A stretch of 64,000 nt of DNA. It comes from Bremia lactucae (taxonomy: Eukaryota; Oomycota; Peronosporomycetes; Peronosporales; Peronosporaceae). The first letter of the stretch is position 1, and each line of letters opens with the position of its first letter. Location: contig NW_027152213.1 in NCBI RefSeq assembly GCF_004359215.1, positions 1,733,600 through 1,797,599 of the forward strand. The letters run 5' to 3'. The notes under the pieces are model-generated. The model saw only the letters and a list, made by a program, of their open reading frames with translations. It was not told the origin of the DNA and did not search any database. The translations under genes were made by a program, and so were the position numbers. Shown in pieces: positions 42,368-52,295 of this stretch.

Positions 42368-43455
42368 CTTGGTGGAACTTGAAATCCTTCCCACGACCCG
42401 CATCTTTGAGCGTGTACGTGAGGATGAGCCTCAATATCGATTGGACTCATTTCCCCCCACCTCCGAACATCATCGGGAGTTGGCTGAGCAGACGGCGCAG
42501 GGACTTAGGGAACAAGCCATGGCCAGGGTCTTGGGTAGTCTCCTGAGCAACATGTTACTCAGTTGGAGCAGTTTGACGCACTCATGCTCGGACAGCGAAG
42601 GGTCGCGTCCGAGGCACAAAGCCATGCTACGGCGGAGTCTGTCACACAGACTCAGGATGAGCTAAGGCGAGAGCAGGCTCGAAGCGAGGCTTTCAACAGG
42701 ACTGTTAAGATGCTCTCCGCTCTCAGCCGAGGCTTATTCGGATGGACCCGCCCAAGTTCGATGGAACTGCAGCGCGCACGATATCCATCGGCTGTTAGCA
42801 GTAAAGCAATGCGGTGTGTCGCAGCTAATCGAAGATGACAGCCCGATGGTGCCGTACTCCATGTCGCACCCGCGCGGTAAAGCCTCAGAGTGGGCTTACT
42901 CGGCGGGTATAGCGTATTCAAGGTGTTCCCTTCATGGGCGATTATAAGACAAAGACTCGCGCCATGTGCCAGCCACCAAACAACGAGGTGTTGCATAAGG
43001 TGCGCGTTTTCGGGGCGTGGCAGGCGAAGCGATCTATGCAAGAGCATGTGCAGGAGATGCACTAGCTGTCGGGATCAATTACCGTAGGTCCGATTGGGGA
43101 GCACATAAAAGTGCCCAAGTTTATGAACGGAATACGTCATGGCTCATCGTGACAGGCTCTTATTAGAAAGGTGCCGTCAACGATGGAATCCAAATTGCCT
43201 TAGTTGAGGAGAAATTTTACAACAGTGCCTCGGCGATAGCTTGGTATAAGCCGTCGGCCGAGAGAACAGGTGTCACTTCCATGGAGTTGGGCAATGCAGA
43301 CGTTGTCTGTCACAAATGTGGCAAGCGCAGTCATATGAGCGCTGCTATGCCTGGGCCCCTGCTGGGGCGAAGACGCCCAGCAAGAGGAATCCCTTTCCGA
43401 AGAGCGATGGCAATAACCAGCGTGCGAGACGCATGAGTCCGCATCTACCACTGAG
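42368..43455 (+). pseudogene. Gag of family 4 element
   Basis: Remnants in several frames: RIFERVREDEPQYRLDSFPP (about 42402-42460), EQFDALMLGQRRVASEAQSH (42566-42625), a DPPKFDG-like segment near 42745-42765 typical of Ty3 gag, and a decayed nucleocapsid knuckle (CHKCGKRSHMSAAM, about 43311-43352, where the final Cys reads Met). Stops throughout. Confidence 0.65.
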
Positions 43456-44102
43456 GGGTCGAAAAAATGCAGGAGAAAGCTGAGGTAAATCGCTTTAGCT
43501 TCATCGATGGCCTGTTATGGCATCAGCTGTCACCTTGTGATTCCTTGGGAATCTATGTGCCTCATGACACAGACCTCAAGCTGATGACCCTTCACGAGCT
43601 CCATGATGCGCCATCTAGTGGGCATCTGGGCCGTGAAAAGACATTCTTACGAGTGTCAGAGAAATTTTGGTGAACGCACTTATTTAGATGGGTGGCCAAC
43701 TATATTCGCTCTTGCGAACAGTGTCAGCATAAAGCCTGCACCGTCCAGCAGTGCGCCACTGAAGCCGCTACCGATTCCAACCAACTGTTGGAAGTCAGTA
43801 AGTCTAGACTTCACATTAGGGTCGGACGGGGCTCGTCGTCTTCGTAAACGGTCTAAGCAAGATGGTTCATTCAGCACCATGTAAGACATCGATCAAAGGC
43901 AAGTAGGCAGCTCTCTTGTCCTGGATCGCGTATACCGATTACACGAGATGGCCGAGTCCATAGTATTGGACCGGGATCAATGATTTACGTCTGGGTTTTG
44001 GCGACAAGTGCTTGGGCTGCTAGGTGGCGAGTTCCCCATGTCGACTGCAGACCATCCTCAGATCAATGGCCAAACAGAACGTGCCAATCAGGTCGTGGTG
44101 GA
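43456..44102 (+). pseudogene. Integrase of family 4 joined directly to gag
   Basis: After gag, with no protease, RT or RNase H, the sequence goes to NRFSFIDGLLWHQLSPCDSL, THDTDLK-like and LHELHDAPSSGHLGREKTFL (43590-43655, the HH pair), SCEQCQ (about 43710, the CC pair), a damaged core, and a segment matching TADHPQINGQTERANQVV (44045-44098). An internal deletion of about 2.5 kb is implied. Cut off at 44102 by a family 1 LTR fragment. Confidence 0.7.
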
Positions 44103-44250
44103 TAAATAGATATAATGGCCTATACCTATTTATGGATAAGATTTCTGAACATTACTATGTAAGTAATATTCTCCAAATATTCTCTACCTTTTAGATAATA
44201 TATTAATAAACTATTTATAAGTGTTAATTTTATGTAACGATACACCCCGT
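44103..44250 (-). repeat. Family 1 LTR fragment (minus)
   Basis: The minus strand reads ACGGGGTGTATCGTTACAT, the first ~148 bp of a family 1 LTR (compare 45431-45578), lacking the leading TGTA. Its outer end joins the family 4 integrase at 44102 and its TG end is fused to the rRNA fragment at 44251. Confidence 0.8.
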
Positions 44251-44398
44251 CGTAGCATGCGTGCGGCCCAGAACATCTAAGGGCATCCCAGACCTGTTAT
44301 TGCCTCCAACTTCCTTTGGTTTGATTACCCAAAAGTCCATCTAAGAAGTCCACACACCTACCAAAAATGGTAAGCGGAACTATTTAGCACGAGCCGGA
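44251..44398 (-). rRNA. Fragment of 18S rRNA gene (about 148 bp)
   Basis: The minus strand contains ggcaataacaggtctg, atgcccttagatgttctggg, ccgcacgcatgctac, accatttttggtaggt and gtgctaaatagtt. These are conserved landmarks of the 3' third of eukaryotic small-subunit rRNA, in the right order. Differences from the usual sequence (gggatgccc for gtgatgccc, gcatgcta for gcgcgcta) show it is decayed. It is a fragment, not a gene, fused at both ends to LTR pieces. Confidence 0.88.
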
Positions 44399-44577
44399 TT
44401 ACCGCTCCCGTGAAGACACTTAATCAAAGTACTTAGTGCGTTAGGTGAAGTCGCTAACGCGCCCACCGCAACTACCTCACTGCACGCAAAAGAAGCTGGT
44501 TAAACCGCCTCCTCGCTGTGCTATGGTGTGTGTATAAGTAGAGCGTGGCCGCATTACGACGTGCCCGCTTGCAGTTT
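44399..44577 (+). repeat. Family 4 LTR fragment (plus)
   Basis: The last ~180 bp of a family 4 LTR: gagccggattaccgctcccg, gcgcccaccgcaactacctc, gaagctggttaaaccgcctc, and the end cgacgtgcccgc. The final CTACA is missing, because the unidentified repeat begins at about 44578. Confidence 0.75.
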
Positions 44578-44950
44578 ACTGATGCCTGAATTGAGTCCTG
44601 AGCATTTATCGTTTAATTAAAATTCATCAGATAGGAAGATCAATAAAAATCTTGAGTCTGGTTCGCGAGGCGAAAATAGCCAAATCGACCACCCTTACAA
44701 TGAAGCTTAAATTTTAGCCCACGCAATTTTAATTTTAGAGGTCGAGCATAATTTCGAGCGTACACTCGCTGCAGCATATATTTACAGCGGAACATCGTAG
44801 GAAGATGCAGGTATCATTTAGGCCTTCGCTGTCTACTGAAAGTCGTTTACGCTATCACTACATTTAGGTTAGCGTCAGCAGTTGGCGTATGCGTAAAATT
44901 TTAACGCTCGCTCATACCAGGCTTGCTCCTGATCTGGTAATCGACAATAT
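44578..44950 (+). pseudogene. Unidentified coding relic, copy 2
   Basis: Same sequence as the minus strand of about 30125-29755. The readable stretches ESGSRGENSQIDHPYNEA and ILEVEHNFERTLAAAYIY are shared in frame with copy 1, with some conservative changes. It starts at tgatgcctgaattgagtcc and runs into the assembly gap. Family unknown. Confidence 0.5.
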
Positions 44951-45050
44951 NNNNNNNNNNNNNNNNNNNNNNNNNNNNNNNNNNNNNNNNNNNNNNNNNN
45001 NNNNNNNNNNNNNNNNNNNNNNNNNNNNNNNNNNNNNNNNNNNNNNNNNN
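44951..45050. other. Assembly gap (100 N)
   Basis: Exactly 100 unknown bases, the usual placeholder for a gap of undetermined length. The left side is the unidentified relic and the right side is the leader of a family 1 element on the minus strand, so the missing sequence is probably repeat. Confidence 0.95.
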
Positions 45051-45126
45051 TTCCCACTATCATCTAACATGTCCATGTTAGATGTGGGATATGTGGTCCT
45101 TAGACGGACTGCAAAGTGCTACCAGG

Positions 45127-45578
45127 TGTAACGGGGCACGACTGACTTGTACTGTTTCAGCACAAGTCCACTTCGCACTGCTTCAGTTGCGAGTGGTGCC
45201 TTACGTTATTTCACGTACACTAGTACGTGCAGAGGAAGACTTCTCTTTAAGGTAACTAGCTTAAAGAGGGTCAAATGAAAACTGTATTAATATAATTAAG
45301 TTTCTATCTTTGTAAATGTTAACTCAATTATAATAATCTAATACCAAACATGTAATTGAATTCTTATCTTTATGTTATCTGTAACTCTCTCTTTGATTAC
45401 TCCTACAGCTGATTAGTCTGCGAAGTAAATATATATAATGGCCTATACCTATTTATGAATAAGAATTCTGAATATTACTAAATAAAGTAATATCCTGCTA
45501 ATATTATCTACCTTTTAGATAATATATTAATTAACAACCTTTAAGTGTTAATTTCATGTAACGATACACCCCGTTACA
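45127..45578 (-). repeat. Family 1 LTR, complete (minus)
   Basis: 452 bp; the minus strand runs from TGTAACGGGGTGTATCG to GTGCCCCGTTACA with intact terminal inverted repeats, the best-preserved family 1 LTR here. On its inner side (45116-45124) the minus strand gives TGGTAGCAC two bases from the LTR end, so this is a 5' LTR whose element body would lie to the left, in or beyond the gap. Confidence 0.9.
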
Positions 45579-46139
45579 GTTACAGCTTTTAGCAGTACTT
45601 GATTTAACTTAGAATGCAGTCCCTAAGACGATGGAGGAAGGTATCAATTTACGTGCTTAAATATGCAGTTCCACACCGTAACTTCTATTTAAACTTCTCT
45701 ACAAGAATTTATATAACAGGAATGAATATATTCATAAGCCTTATGAATTTTGAAAACTCGAAAAATTATTTCATTCATGCATTAGTTCTTAAAAAATGCC
45801 ATACATCAAGTATAACGCCTACAAGACGCTTTTGTCATACTAGCCTATAATCTCGAGCTTTTATCGACCTACAAAGCGCTAATGTCACACTGCTGTGCTA
45901 GCGCGAATGTCTTACTGCCGTGCTATGCGCTACTGTCGTTGAGAAGGCGTATTTATCTGAAGCCAAATTTTGTAGTTTTAAGTTGTATTTATCACCAAAA
46001 GTTTGTTGTACGAATATGCAACAGCCAAATAATTGAAAAAGCTCTATCAGTGCTTCCGAAAATCATCGTATTTCGTTGACCGTGTTTCCAACATAATATT
46101 GGTTTGGAGCATTGCAAGAACAAGCAGCCTACGAAATGT
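45579..46139. other. Intergenic region 3' of the acetolactate synthase gene
   Basis: AT-rich, no coding features. An open stretch at 45614-45850 has biased, non-protein-like composition. It holds the 3' flank of the minus-strand gene ending at 46140. Confidence 0.55.
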
Positions 46140-47067
46140 CTAACCGGGCGGAAGGCGGGAGATATCGATCTCATCATCGTCAGCCTTATCTAAAAGTGTG
46201 CGAGTAGCACCCTCAAATGTCGAAAGGTCGCCAAGGTTGTCAGTTACAGTGGTGCTGCGGGCCATGGCAATGACACCGCTTCGGTGGATTTCGGTGATGC
46301 CAAGCGGTCTCAAAAGATCCAAAAAAGCCTCAATGCGTCCTGGAGTACCGGCTAACTGCACCATTATCTGATGAGCTCGAACGTCAATAACTTTGGCATC
46401 AAACAGGTTAGCCAGCTCGACCACTTCCGCTCGTGATCCTTCCTCTGCAAGCAGCAGCATATCAGCGTTTAACATGTATATAATAACTATTATTAAGTTT
46501 TCGGCAGTTTAAAAGACGCACCGGCCGTGGAAACCTTGGCGAGCATAAGGTCGCGTTCGACAAAACTCTTTTGTGCGTCCATGCTGCTTAAAATGTTGAC
46601 CACGGCCACGTACACGACGTCCTCGAGCTGCTTCTTCATCTAAAATTTACATACGCATTAATGATCAAAATATTCATCTTCGTTTCCCATTTACGTACAT
46701 TTACGACACTTTGAGCGGTCCCATTGACGACAACAGTCATGCGAGAAAGTTCCTGGACTTCTGTGCGGCCCACCACAAGGCTATCAATGTTGTAGCCTAC
46801 ACCACAGCGTTATAATTAATTTTGCATACATCCGTAACTTGTATAAATACATATATATGTTTAGCTACCTCGAGCAGCGAATAAATTAGCGATCTCGGCC
46901 AAACAGCCGGGCTGGTTGACCACTAACGCGGCAATCACGTGGCGCTGAGTCTGCTTTGCCGAGCTAAAGCAGCGCGATAGGCGGTAAGAAGCCGTGCAAG
47001 ATGGTGTGACGGTAGATGGAGGCTGCGTGCATGCACGCGCCAGGGCAAGGACAGATTTTCGAAACAT
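46140..47067 (-). CDS. ILV6: Acetolactate synthase regulatory (small) subunit, 4 exons
   Basis: Regulatory subunit of acetohydroxyacid synthase, the first common enzyme of valine, leucine and isoleucine synthesis; it activates the catalytic subunit and confers end-product feedback. Exons on the minus strand: 47067-46869, 46796-46699, 46639-46522, 46444-46140, together 720 nt or 239 residues. Introns of 72, 59 and 77 bp are all GT-AG and keep frame. The start is the first in-frame ATG (MFRKSVLALARACTQ), giving an Arg/Ser-rich presequence of about 35 residues that suggests a mitochondrion. Then come the ACT domain (HVIAALVVNQPGCLAEIANL, ARGYNIDSLVVG, LSRMTVVVNG) and the C-terminal half (RDLMLAKVSTAEEGSRAEVV, AFLDLLRPLGITEIHRSGVI). 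The tail is acidic. It diverges from malate synthase. Intron ends were read by eye; ESTs could shift one. Confidence 0.92.
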
Positions 47068-47413
47068 CTTGCAGAATGTCAAGCAGAAAGCTCGTGGTGC
47101 AACGTGCTTGGCACGAATGCGCAAGCACCAAATACATCTTGTTAAGTACGCTCGACAAAAAAATGTGATATTTATCTAATGTTCGAGTTTGGTCAGTTCA
47201 ATATATTGACTGAACACGACTTTCCAGTCGTCCATATTATGTAGGAATTAATGAAAAGAAGGAATGATGTTCTGCTGCAAAGCTATTCGTGACACTGGCT
47301 ACGTCGACTCTCGAGCGCCTATTGGCTAAGAACTCACGTTGAAGTCGCCGATTCACAACGGTTTTCTTCGTTGACGTTCACTTTAAAATCTTCGAATCTC
47401 CGACTAATCGACA
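47068..47413. promoter_or_regulatory. Shared upstream region of two divergent genes
   Basis: 346 bp separate the start codons of the acetolactate synthase regulatory subunit (minus) and malate synthase (plus). Both promoters must be here unless they extend into coding sequence. Just before the malate synthase ATG the sequence is pyrimidine-rich (tcactttaaaatcttcgaat, ctccgacta), reminiscent of oomycete core promoters, but I do not see an unambiguous Inr-FPR element. Confidence 0.5.
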
Positions 47414-49021
47414 ATGTCGGAGCTTAATATCAACGCTGCCAACGTCCGTGTTCTTGGCCAGGTACCAGACGCTTTTCGCCGTGTGCTTACGCCTGATGCG
47501 CTGCGCTTCCTCGCTTTTCTCCACGAGAAGTTTGAGCCGCGCCGCCAGTCGCTATTAGACGCCCGTGTACGGCGCCAGAAGGAGCTAGATGCAGGCGTGC
47601 TGCCAGATTTCCAACCAGAGACTGCTTATATACGCGCTAGCGACTGGAAAGTCGCTTCGATCCCTAACGATCTTTCTGACCGTCGTGTCGAAATTACGGG
47701 CCCCGTGGACCGCAAGATGGTTATCAACGCTCTTAACTCTGGCGCCAAGTGCTACATGGCCGACTTTGAGGATTCGACGGCTCCCACATGGTATAACCAG
47801 GTAGATGGTCAGGCTAATCTTATGGATGCCGTGCGTAAGACGATATCGTACACAAATCCAGACACAGGAAAGAAGTATGCACTGAATGAAAACGTGGCCA
47901 CTTTGCTGGTGCGTCCTCGCGGCTGGCACCTTGATGAAGCGCATGTGCTAGTGAACAATCAATTTATGTCTGGCTCACTGTTTGACTTTGGACTTTATTT
48001 TTTTCACAACGCGCATGAACTAGTGGCGCGAGGCTCTGGTCCTTACTTTTACCTACCCAAATTGGAGCACCATTTAGAAGCGAAGCTATGGAACGACGTA
48101 TTTGTAGCCGCTCAGGGCTATTTGAGTATTGCACAGGGCTCGATACGTGCAACGGTTCTTGTCGAGACCATTTTGGCCGTTTTTCAGATGGATGAAATTT
48201 TGTACGAGCTGCGAAACCACTCCTCGGGTCTTAATTGTGGCCGATGGGACTACATTTTTTCGTATATAAAAAAGTTACGTAACCATTCGAAGTTTGTGGT
48301 TCCGGACCGTTCGTCTGTCGGAATGACCACACCATTTATGGCCTCTTACGTAAAGCTGCTCGTCCGTACGTGCCATCGTCGTGGAGCTCATGCTATGGGT
48401 GGCATGGCTGCTCAAATCCCAGTGAAAAATGATCCTGAGCTTAATAACAAATTCATGACTGCTGTCTCGGAAGATAAGTCGCGCGAGGTTGCTGCAGGCC
48501 ATGACGGGACATGGGTTGCACACCCTGGCCTCGTAAAGATCGCCATGGACGCGTTTGATAAAATGTCGGGCCCGAATCAGATTTCATTTGTACCTGAGGC
48601 TAGCAATGATATTACCGCGTCTGAGCTTATTGAACCTCCAACGGGGGCAATTACATACAAGGGTCTCGTGGAAAATATTGACGTGTCGCTTGTGTACACC
48701 GAGGCTTGGTTACGCGGCAGCGGCTGCATCCCTTTGCACAATAAGATGGAGGATGCTGCAACAGCTGAAATTTCGCGTGCACAAGTGTGGCAATGGATTC
48801 GTCACGGCTGTAAGACTATTGAAGGAAAGACTGTCACGAAGCAACTGGTGTTGGACATTCTAAAAGACTGCGTCGACAAGAGGTCGCAAAAATTCATGGC
48901 GGGCAATAAGTGGACGCTTGGTGGCGAAATTATGGGCAAGGTGCTTACCGACAACGTGATGGTGGATTTTCTTACACTGCCGTGCTACCCGCGTATTGTG
49001 CAGCTCAGCTCGAGCATCTGA
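47414..49021 (+). CDS. MLS: Malate synthase (A type)
   Basis: Condenses glyoxylate with acetyl-CoA to malate in the glyoxylate cycle. 535 residues, single exon, the usual length of the A-type enzyme. Start: ATG in acaATGTCGGAGC. Visible motifs: YMADFEDSTAPTW (114-126), the arginine motif RPRGWHL (167-173), E251 in VLVETI (a metal ligand in the family), the family signature RNHSSGLNCGRWDYIF (267-282), and MEDAATAEISR (445-455) with the catalytic-base Asp. The C-terminus is IVQLSSSI: no SKL-type peroxisomal signal, unlike most plant and fungal enzymes. Codon use and intact frame contrast with the decayed repeats around it. In a plant pathogen it would support growth on fatty acids and acetate (inference). 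Confidence 0.97.
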   Translation: MSELNINAANVRVLGQVPDAFRRVLTPDALRFLAFLHEKFEPRRQSLLDARVRRQKELDAGVLPDFQPETAYIRASDWKVASIPNDLSDRRVEITGPVDRKMVINALNSGAKCYMADFEDSTAPTWYNQVDGQANLMDAVRKTISYTNPDTGKKYALNENVATLLVRPRGWHLDEAHVLVNNQFMSGSLFDFGLYFFHNAHELVARGSGPYFYLPKLEHHLEAKLWNDVFVAAQGYLSIAQGSIRATVLVETILAVFQMDEILYELRNHSSGLNCGRWDYIFSYIKKLRNHSKFVVPDRSSVGMTTPFMASYVKLLVRTCHRRGAHAMGGMAAQIPVKNDPELNNKFMTAVSEDKSREVAAGHDGTWVAHPGLVKIAMDAFDKMSGPNQISFVPEASNDITASELIEPPTGAITYKGLVENIDVSLVYTEAWLRGSGCIPLHNKMEDAATAEISRAQVWQWIRHGCKTIEGKTVTKQLVLDILKDCVDKRSQKFMAGNKWTLGGEIMGKVLTDNVMVDFLTLPCYPRIVQLSSSI

Positions 49022-49490
49022 AGCTTAGTCCCATCGCAGTGAACGTATGACGTTTAAATGCCGAACTGACAGTGATTAGAGCTGTAGAAAACGTCTTTTT
49101 AGCGATGGGCTTCGTGATTATGACTACTTAAGAGAGTAGGTACACTTGAAGTTAAGAAAAAATGATCAGAATCCATTAATACAAATTTGAAAGGTATCGC
49201 ATTTCGTGTAGCAATTTATCACTGTATCAAATTTCTTATTTATCTGTGTAAAAATAGCACACGGAACGACTATTTTGTGACTAAGGCTTTAGGTGTGGTG
49301 TGCTTCTTTAATTTGATGTTCGCCACAGGCCAGATAGGTTTTATTGATAACAGAAGCAGTTACAGCATTTGCAAATAATTTCTTCTAGTGAATGAAAGCG
49401 ATTAAGCTCTATAAATATTGAAGTTAAATATATCTCATTAATGAGATCTTTGTATGGTAAGCACGTTTTAAAAATAGATGAAGCTATTGT
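49022..49490. other. Intergenic region 3' of malate synthase
   Basis: No coding signal and no recognised repeat. It ends where the family 2 LTR begins (agctattgt|TGTAACGGGA). Confidence 0.55.
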
Positions 49491-49993
49491 TGTAACGGGA
49501 CAATATTTTGCTAGTATTGACAGCATGTGTCCCGTTGCATAAATATAAGTTTCTATAAGAGGAAATAAGTAAAGAAGTACAACATTATTATCTTTATTAA
49601 TTTGACTCAATAGTTTTAATATTATCAAATTTGGTAATATTGGTGCAATGAGACATCAGTTATATTGATTGGTTGATTTCAGTTTAAATCAGCCCCGCCA
49701 ATCGTTACAACACACGTTTGGGCGATGCGCAAGGAGGCACATTGCATAGTTAATTATTAAAATTGTAAAGCCAGTAGATAGTAGATCGTTCCGAAATAAC
49801 TTATTATATTATTACAGTTTTACTGTGATACTATTCTCAAGTCTTAAAATAAACACTTAGTAGCTAAGACTTCTTAGCTACTTAAAACTTTCCTTTGCAT
49901 GTCGTGTACGTAAAGTAATTGCCAGACCTTTACTGTAAGCAGTGTAGGTTGATTGGTACTGCTGTCAGAACTGGGAAAAGGTGCTCCGTTATA
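49491..49993 (+). repeat. Family 2 5' LTR
   Basis: 503 bp from TGTAACGGGACAATATT to GTGCTCCGTTATA. It matches 56866-57373 throughout. The primer-site candidate TGGTAGCAC is at 49996-50004, two bases inside. Five-base target duplications were looked for at the outer ends and not found, perhaps because the right LTR is followed by more element sequence. Confidence 0.88.
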
Positions 49994-50057
49994 CCTGGTA
50001 GCACTTCGTAGTCCGTTCAATGGCCTACGCACTTTCCATTTAACATGAACATGTTGG

Positions 50058-51280
50058 ATGAATGTTATTAAGTTATTACTAACTTTAATTTTTTTACCAG
50101 CCCCTCAAGAAGGCTATAACGGAACGCGTGAAAGGTTTACTCATTTGAGTGACCATGAATGGAGTGCGATCGAACGCATGAGCTCGGTCGTGGACGGGCC
50201 AGCCGTTGGCGCCATGCTGTTCACTCTGAACACAGATGAACAGCATGCGGTCATAGCCAAGTTCATACACTATAAACTCGACTGGGCCCAGGAAAAAGAA
50301 ACCTTGCTTTATCTCAACGCAGATTTTCAAAAACCGAGCGGAACTGTTAAAAAGCAGTTCCACTCGGTTCTTGAACATCCTGCTAGCGGCTGACGCTTTC
50401 TCGTCGAACCAAAAGCCTAAAGATTTAAATTTCTAAGCTTAAGGCAGTCGAAGGCGACTCCCTTTTAAGATGGTTCGTCGAAGAAGACGAAGCCATTAAG
50501 GCTCGCCGCGTCAATGAAGTAACGACGAAAGTGAAATTTGGCATGTCCAACTTAGCAGGAAATGTCAAATCTTGGGCTTTAGGTCTCTAGCTTCACGACC
50601 CATTGATTTTTGGGTCGGCTCTGGCAACATTTGAGCCGCCATGTGCCGAATTCGGGGCTCGAGCCGAGCTCCTGAATTTGAAGCAGGGCAAGCGTGACAT
50701 TCACTCTAATGCCCAGCTTACACGATACCTGGTCAATTGTATCGTGAGTCATCCAATAAATGAACAAACACAGGTAACTGTGTTTATTGAAGGTCTTCCA
50801 GACAGTCCTGTTAAGACTCATCTGTTCCGGCTTGAACTAGACTCGCTCGGACCAGCGATCTTTATAGCGGAACAGGAGAACTTCAACCTGTAACAGATTT
50901 CGTCCATTATGAAGCCTTTTGTCCTCCAAGACGACAAGAAAATGGAGGTCCAGATTCTATGGACCTCTCGTATGTGAAGAGCGAGGAACCTTGCTCTTCG
51001 AGTCATAAACAATTGCAAGAAATGCAGCGGTAGTTAAAGACGGGCCACTACGCCTACGAGTTAAGTGCCCCACGGCTAGTGCCTAGAAACACTGAGCAAA
51101 ACAATCGGCCTCCCGCTAGGAACAGCGGAGGACGGGAACCCAACGCTGTTGCGAAATCGCAACAATTTCATTCGACGATATCCCTAAAATATCGCAGATC
51201 TAAATTCATTGAACGCGATATCCATCTAATGAGGATGACAGTGCGCCTAGCGACTTGCGCATCTAAAACATTATAGAAAC
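50058..51280 (+). pseudogene. Gag of family 2 element
   Basis: The first open part (50058-50393) carries FTHLSDHEWSAIERMSSVVD and AVIAKFIHYKLDWAQEKET. A second part (50603-50893) carries ELLNLKQGKRDIHSNAQLTR and TVFIEGLPDSPVKTHLFRLE. A decayed zinc knuckle (NCKKCSG, then KTGHYAYEL) is at about 51009-51065. The initiator may be the ATG at 50045 (MNMLDE), as in the other family 2 copy, with a short insertion before the frame that remains open. Two hairpins with arms of 10 and 14 nt lie at about 50215-50246 and 50334-50371. Confidence 0.75.
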
Positions 51281-52295
51281 GTGTTGTTGGTATTTAATAC
51301 ACGCTTAAGGGAAAACTATACGATGATGATTTCATCGTGCTGATACAGATGACAAATTTGGTGTCATTCTTGGATTATTTTTTATGGCGCAGAAAGTACG
51401 AGCCATGCATAAGCTGGATGCATCAAGCCGTGACGATGTCTGCTCTCGTTCATCAGATGGCCATCTGACGGACGTCTTGGAGCGTTCCCAAGCGTGTGGA
51501 TGTCCGTCGAGTGAGTATGATGGCCCCACTTAGGGGTCGGCCGCTTGCACGACTGCACAATATCTCAGTGTGAATACCCATCAAACTGTAAATTTAAATC
51601 CCGACGGCTGTGCACAAGCGCAGGCAGCGTCGAAGGTCCACCGTTGTGAAGTGGCTGTGCACAAGCACAGGCAGCTTCGAAGTTTGACCACTCGAAAAAG
51701 TTAAGTAGTACGAAACAAGGATACTTGCTTGAAAAGCGACGTCCAAGAAAATTAGAAACGCCTGTCTATAATAGACAGTGCGAAAGTCCTTAGTCGACTT
51801 GAGAGTCGATCGTACAGGATCTCGCTGCGGTTGCGCAACCACAGCTAGATGATGTTAGGGAGGGGAGTTTCCATCAAATGAATTTGAGTAAAAGGGTCTC
51901 AAGAATCTGCGGGAATAAGTCTTTCAGAAACCTGTAGTCAAAGGTTTTTTCATGTACGTTTGGACATAAGAGCCAAAGAGGAAACTGAGACATCAATGTC
52001 TTAGTAAACAATGGATCAAGTGTAGGCCCATATACACTTGATCTGATTGCATCTCCGAAGTTCACTTCGGAGATAAATAAACTGCCAACGCTAGAACCGA
52101 AACGGTTATTGCGTGATCTGCGTAATGGCAAAGTCAAGCAGATCTGCGTAATGGCAAAGTCAAGCAGATCTGCGTACTTGTCACATATGACAAGTGCGTG
52201 GCCTGTATTCAGTCGGCAATAGTATTTCCTAAGAACGAACGGGTTCTCAGCAGATCATCGTTTGACAAAAGTGTCCAAGTTCGGAATACTGTATC

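Noticed and set aside
45614..45850. 78-codon frame between an LTR and the acetolactate synthase gene
   Set aside because: Composition is that of AT-rich non-coding DNA; no homologue in the window and no features.
46861..47124. Longer N-terminus for the acetolactate synthase subunit starting at 47124
   Set aside because: The codon there is TTG; the ATG at 47067 gives a plausible presequence.
46994..47179. Plus-strand frame opposite the first exon of the acetolactate synthase subunit
   Set aside because: Shadow frame of a well-supported exon.
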